Shown: piece after piece, positions 60,529 through 64,000 of the stretch
Layout of the letters: every line of letters starts with the position of its first letter
Numbering within the stretch: the first letter of the stretch is position 1
Assembly: GCF_017304635.1 (NCBI RefSeq)
Contig: NZ_JAFKMA010000001.1
Span: forward strand, 992,001 to 1,056,000
Length of the DNA stretch: 64,000 nucleotides
Reading direction: 5' to 3'
DNA from: Sphingomonas sp.
Lineage (GTDB): Bacteria > Pseudomonadota > Alphaproteobacteria > Sphingomonadales > Sphingomonadaceae
The notes under the pieces: model-generated
Seen by the model: only the letters and a program-made list of their open reading frames with translations
Told to the model about the DNA's origin: nothing
Databases searched by the model: none
Program-made: the position numbers and the translations under genes

Positions 60529-62348
60529 GCGCGCGTCACCGCCTCGGTCGCCACCATTCGCGCCATCGCGCCCAACCCGACGACGCGGAGCGCGTTGACG
60601 ATATGGAACAGCCCCTGCGCGGGTACCGCGCGCCAGTCGTTGGTCTGCATGCCGGTCGCGCACAGGATCAACACTTCGCCCGGGCGCCCTTCGGCGGCGG
60701 CGCGGTCGATCGCTTTGGTCCAGGCATTCTCTCCCGCGACATCGACGCCATAGCTCTGCGCGACGGACGCATCGAGCCGGCCGAGCCCGGCCAACCCCGC
60801 CGCGAACATCCGTTGCTTGCGCGCATCGCTGCCGAACGCGCCGACATCGCTGCTCGAGTAGCGTTGCTGGCTCTCCGGATCGGACAGCGCGATCAGCGCC
60901 CAGCCCAGGCTCCCGCGCCCGACGCTTCCACGCCATTCCGCCGCGCGGCCGTCGAACCCGGCGCTCAGCATCGCGGCGATCAGCGTGTCGCTGTCGTCGG
61001 TCTTGTCGGCCAGCGGGATGCGCGATGCGGCGCGCGCGGTCAGGACGTAGCGGCCGTAATGCGCCGCCTCGCCGGCATCGGCACCCTTCCACAATGTCCG
61101 CAGCGCGTCGAGCCGGCCATCGCGCGAATTCGCGACATAGGCGTTGCGCACGTCGTTTGCGACGGCGTTGGCGGTGACGCCGGTCTCGTCGCCGGCATCG
61201 ACCGCACCGTACAGATCGACCAAAGCCGCGTTCGACAGCACGCCCTGCGCCGCCGCCAGTTCCGCGAACGGCGCGCGTGCGACCGGGGTCAGCCGCGGCG
61301 ACAGCGCGCGCCAGTACGCGACCTGCGGCCCCAGCCCCGCAAACAGCTCGTCGGGGATCGTCTCGCCCAGCGCCGTCGCCAGGCCGTAGCGCCACATCGT
61401 CAGGCTCGGCACGCTTTGCCACTCGATCGTGATGTCCTGGCGGTTGCTCGCGCGCCCGGCGATCTTCTGCGCGAGCAACAGGTCGACCCCGCCCGCGATT
61501 CGTTTCGCCTGGTTCATCAGCGGCGGCGCGGTGGTCGGCGACGAGCCAAGCCCCGCGCACATCGCGCGTGCCAGCACCCAGCTGGGATCGTCGGTCACGG
61601 TGACGGCGGTCGTCGCCAGCGGGCACATCGCGCCGATATCGCCGGTCGCCAGCGCCGCCTGCATCGCCACATCGTACAGCCGCGGCGAGTAATTGTCGGG
61701 ATCGACCGCCTGCACGATCGCGCGCGCCAGATCCGATTCGCCCATCCGCAGCAACAGCCATGCACGCTCCGCGGCGAAATCGGCGCCGCCCACGTTGCGC
61801 GGCGTCGCGAGCGGCTGCGCGAGCATCCGCCGCAGCGCGATCGACACCCAACGCGAGGCGACCGGCGCGCGCGTCGCCTGCATCAATCCGGCGATATAGC
61901 GGCCATCCGCGCTGCCGAACGCGGCCGGGTTCATCATCCGATCGGGCGGCACGATGCCGATCAGGTCGAGCGAGCGGCGCGACCCGGCGGGCAGCACGTA
62001 ATGCACCGGCCCCGCCGCCGGCTGGCCGATCGGCAGTCCGGTCAGCGGATCGGTCGCGACCGGCGACGGCGTCGCACTGGGCAGCGGCGTCGACGTGGCA
62101 GCGAGCGGCGTGCCGGGCACGGTCGCCGGACTCGCGGGCGTGGCGCTCGCGGTCGCCACCGGTACGGGTCGGCTGGGCGTCGCACGCGGGCGGCTCGGCG
62201 TCGGCGCGCTGGTCGGCTGGTCGAACCCGGGCGGCAGGATCGATTCGGGCTTCTGCTGGCCCAGCGCCGGCCAGCCCGCGATCAGTCCGCCGCCGCCGAG
62301 CGCGACCGCCAGCGCTATGCCCGCGCGATCAGCCCTGAAGATTCGCAA
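60525..62348 (-). CDS. Exported helical-repeat protein, unknown function
   Basis: A 607-residue protein: hydrophobic N-terminal segment (about 10-30, GIALAVALGGGGLIAGWPALG), a low-complexity Pro/Ser/Thr/Ala tract (about 45-115) and a long all-alpha region (about 140-607) resembling TPR-like repeats (for example AERAWLLLRMGESDLARAIVQAVDPDNYS). No enzymatic motif is visible. It is probably periplasmic and anchored, and may belong with envelope assembly. The start is a TTG overlapping the end of the small membrane protein gene by 20 bases; its stop overlaps xerD. Confidence 0.78.
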   Translation of the reverse strand: MRIFRADRAGIALAVALGGGGLIAGWPALGQQKPESILPPGFDQPTSAPTPSRPRATPSRPVPVATASATPASPATVPGTPLAATSTPLPSATPSPVATDPLTGLPIGQPAAGPVHYVLPAGSRRSLDLIGIVPPDRMMNPAAFGSADGRYIAGLMQATRAPVASRWVSIALRRMLAQPLATPRNVGGADFAAERAWLLLRMGESDLARAIVQAVDPDNYSPRLYDVAMQAALATGDIGAMCPLATTAVTVTDDPSWVLARAMCAGLGSSPTTAPPLMNQAKRIAGGVDLLLAQKIAGRASNRQDITIEWQSVPSLTMWRYGLATALGETIPDELFAGLGPQVAYWRALSPRLTPVARAPFAELAAAQGVLSNAALVDLYGAVDAGDETGVTANAVANDVRNAYVANSRDGRLDALRTLWKGADAGEAAHYGRYVLTARAASRIPLADKTDDSDTLIAAMLSAGFDGRAAEWRGSVGRGSLGWALIALSDPESQQRYSSSDVGAFGSDARKQRMFAAGLAGLGRLDASVAQSYGVDVAGENAWTKAIDRAAAEGRPGEVLILCATGMQTNDWRAVPAQGLFHIVNALRVVGLGAMARMVATEAVTRA

Positions 62349-62466
62349 GCGACACCGGCTGCTCGACGCGGGTCTGCGGCTTTTCGTGCGCGCGCGACGA
62401 CAGCAGGAACAACGCCCCGATCAGCACCACCACGACCACCCCTGCGACAACGACCATCCGCGACAT
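62329..62466 (-). CDS. Small (45-residue) single-pass membrane protein, unknown function
   Basis: The ATG at 62466-62464 is preceded by AGAGG at good spacing and opens a 45-residue frame ending at TGA 62331-62329. The protein is a basic start, one hydrophobic helix (VVVAGVVVVVLIGALFLL) and a charged tail (SSRAHEKPQTRVEQPVSLANL). It is first in the operon with the helical-repeat protein and xerD, overlapping the former by 20 bases. I do not recognise a family. Support is the Shine-Dalgarno, clear membrane topology and position. Confidence 0.6.
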   Translation of the reverse strand: MSRMVVVAGVVVVVLIGALFLLSSRAHEKPQTRVEQPVSLANLQG

Positions 62467-62556
62467 GCACCAAACCTCTACCAAATCAGGGTCTTTTCAG
62501 ACCATGCGCTCATCGCTTGTGCGCAAGCGCCGGGTGCGCTGTATAGCGCCTTCGTC

Positions 62557-63096
62557 ATGTTGCAAAGCGCCCTCTCTCCGCGTGCCTGGACGGGCAAGCC
62601 GATCGTGCTGGTCGGGTTGATGGGCGTGGGCAAGTCCACGGTCGGCCGCCGGCTGGCGGCGCGGCTCAAGCTGCCGTTCGTCGATGCCGATACCGAGATC
62701 GAGACGGCCGCCGGCATGAGCGTCAGCGAGATCTTCGAGAAATTCGGCGAGCCGTATTTCCGCGACGGTGAACGGCGGGTGATCGCGCGGCTGGTCGATG
62801 GCACGCCCAAGGTCATCGCGACCGGCGGCGGCGCGTTCGTCAACGACGAGACGCGCGCGCTGATCCTGGCGCAGGCGATCGCGGTCTGGCTCGATGCCTC
62901 GCCCAGGGTGCTGGCCGAGCGCGTGCGGCGGCGGGACACCCGGCCGCTGCTGCGCGGGCGCGACCCGCACGCGGTGCTCAGCGACCTCGCCGCCAAGCGC
63001 AATCCGCTCTACGCCCAGGCGCCGATCCGTATCGCCAGCGACCAGGCACCCCACGAAACCGCGGTCTCCGCCATTCTGAAAGCCATCGGACTTTGA
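62557..63096 (+). CDS. aroK: Shikimate kinase
   Basis: A 179-residue AroK: P-loop [68 protein letters not shown] and the lid [14 protein letters not shown]. It phosphorylates shikimate in the aromatic amino acid pathway. Its stop overlaps the aroB start as TTGA, the standard aroKB pair. The 90-base divergent gap to the 45-residue gene should hold both promoters. Confidence 0.96.
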   Translation: MLQSALSPRAWTGKPIVLVGLMGVGKSTVGRRLAARLKLPFVDADTEIETAAGMSVSEIFEKFGEPYFRDGERRVIARLVDGTPKVIATGGGAFVNDETRALILAQAIAVWLDASPRVLAERVRRRDTRPLLRGRDPHAVLSDLAAKRNPLYAQAPIRIASDQAPHETAVSAILKAIGL

Positions 63097-64000
63097 AACG
63101 TATCGACGTGTCGCTCGGTGAGCGGTCCTATCCGATCCTGATCGAACGCGAGTTGCTGGCGGATGCCGCGACCCATCTCGGTCCGCTGGCGCGCGGGCGG
63201 TCGATGGCGATCGTCGCGGACGCCAACGTGACGCCGCATCTGGAACGGTTGCAGGGCGCGCTCGGCGCCGCGGGGATCGCCAGCGAGGCGATCGTGCTGC
63301 CGTCGGGCGAATCGACCAAGAGTTGGGAGCATCTCGCGTCGCTCACCGACCGCCTGCTCGCGCACGGGGTGGAGCGCGGCGATTGCGTCGTCGCGCTGGG
63401 CGGCGGCGTGATCGGCGACCTGGTCGGGTTCGCCGCGTCGATCCTCAAGCGCGGCTGCGGGTTCGTGCAGGTGCCGACGACGTTGCTCGCGCAGGTCGAC
63501 AGTTCGGTCGGCGGCAAGACCGCGATCAACACGCCCGCCGGCAAGAATCTGGTCGGCGCGTTCCACCAGCCCAATCTGGTGCTGATCGACCCGCAGGTGC
63601 TCGACACGCTGCCGCCGCGCGAATTGCGCGCCGGTTATGCCGAGGTCGTCAAATACGGGCTGATCGACGATGTCGCCTTTTTTGAATGGTGCGAGGCGAA
63701 CGGCGCGGCACTGCTGGCGGGCGATGCCGAAGCGCGCGAATACGCCATCGCCCATTCGGTCGCCGCCAAGGCGCGGATCGTCGGCGAGGACGAGCGCGAG
63801 ACCAGCGGCCGCCGCGCCCTCCTTAACCTCGGCCATACCTTCGGCCACGCACTGGAGGCGGAGGCGGGTTTCTCGGACAAGCTGCTCCACGGCGAAGCGG
63901 TCGCCGCCGGCATGGCGCTCGCCTTCGCCTATTCGGCTCGACGCGTTCTCTGCCTAGGCCGGGACGCGGAGCGCGTCGCCGCCCACCTCCGCGCGGTCGG
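63093..64000 (+). CDS. aroB: 3-dehydroquinate synthase (partial)
   Basis: AroB converts DAHP to 3-dehydroquinate with NAD and a divalent metal. About 302 N-terminal residues are visible before the right edge. Motifs: [87 protein letters not shown] and [15 protein letters not shown] with the metal histidines. It starts at a TTG overlapping the aroK stop. The C-terminal part is outside the window. Confidence 0.96.
   Translation, partial: MKRIDVSLGERSYPILIERELLADAATHLGPLARGRSMAIVADANVTPHLERLQGALGAAGIASEAIVLPSGESTKSWEHLASLTDRLLAHGVERGDCVVALGGGVIGDLVGFAASILKRGCGFVQVPTTLLAQVDSSVGGKTAINTPAGKNLVGAFHQPNLVLIDPQVLDTLPPRELRAGYAEVVKYGLIDDVAFFEWCEANGAALLAGDAEAREYAIAHSVAAKARIVGEDERETSGRRALLNLGHTFGHALEAEAGFSDKLLHGEAVAAGMALAFAYSARRVLCLGRDAERVAAHLRAV

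Noticed and set aside
1-64000. CRISPR arrays, insertion sequences, prophage genes, rRNA genes or riboswitches
   Set aside because: No regularly spaced short direct repeats, transposase or phage structural genes, rRNA, or recognisable riboswitch cores were found; the repeats present are inverted and isolated.

Overview
The window is high-GC (roughly two thirds G+C), gene-dense chromosomal DNA from an alphaproteobacterium, most likely a Sphingomonas or close relative. The evidence is gene content and order: a DivL-type pseudokinase next to tsaE-amgK-murU-addB, a PDH E1-beta with a fused lipoyl domain, a pyrB/inactive dihydroorotase pair, TonB-dependent receptors, tad-type Flp pilins, and several families of dispersed GC-rich palindromic repeats between genes. 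I see no prophage, insertion sequence, CRISPR array or rRNA operon. The main mobile-looking features are a ccdAB toxin-antitoxin pair and a small lower-GC block holding two methyltransferase genes beside a tRNA-Arg.

Layout. 1-9.7 kb (minus strand): pdhA-pdhB, divL, ccdA-ccdB, tsaE, amgK, murU, addB (cut by the left edge). The last six are linked by stop/start overlaps. 9.8-13.8 kb (plus): an MFS transporter coupled to a cysteine synthase, then a SleB-like cell wall hydrolase. 13.9-17.1 kb (minus): an acyl-CoA dehydrogenase with its MerR/LiuR-type regulator and a probable operator, then hisI coupled to a lipoprotein. 17.2-19.3 kb (plus): purF and an SDR. 19.5-26.2 kb (minus): HDAC-like amidohydrolase, korA-korB, photolyase, CFA synthase. 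26.2-31.5 kb (plus): esterase-rppH, then M20 hydrolase-astA-astB for arginine catabolism, and a small membrane protein. 31.6-33.5 kb (minus): gatC-gatA. 33.5-37.3 kb (plus): DUF3089 hydrolase, ruvX, pyrB and a catalytically dead pyrC homologue.

37.5-41.5 kb: a ParA ATPase, a ribbon-helix-helix-like protein and a TPR-SPOR protein (minus), with a Sel1-SPOR protein transcribed divergently (plus). This looks like an envelope- or division-linked positioning cluster. 41.6-44.5 kb: serB divergent from miaA-ilvC. 44.5-47.3 kb: a TMEM175-type channel convergent with a BLUF photoreceptor, then folE-folM-like-folB (minus). 47.6-52.5 kb: a TonB receptor, VOC protein-fghA (minus), then DUF2945 and SWIB genes (plus). 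52.6-54.25 kb: the two-methyltransferase block and tRNA-Arg(CCT). 54.3-57.8 kb: comF, grxC, nitrilase-like amidase and DUF1178 on one strand, plus a methyltransferase and mutT. 57.9-58.4 kb: two Flp pilins. 58.5-62.5 kb (minus): a 45-residue membrane protein, a TPR-like periplasmic protein, xerD, and separately accA. 62.5-64 kb (plus): aroK-aroB, the latter cut by the right edge.

Many adjacent genes overlap by four bases (ATGA, GTGA or TTGA), so translational coupling is common here, and TTG or GTG starts are frequent. The observations I rate highest are the doubly degenerate DivL pseudokinase, the ccdAB module wired into an essential operon with a near-perfect operator palindrome, the palindromic element inserted in frame in pdhB, the ParA-RHH-SPOR cluster, and the M20 hydrolase standing where an arginine succinyltransferase pathway needs a desuccinylase.
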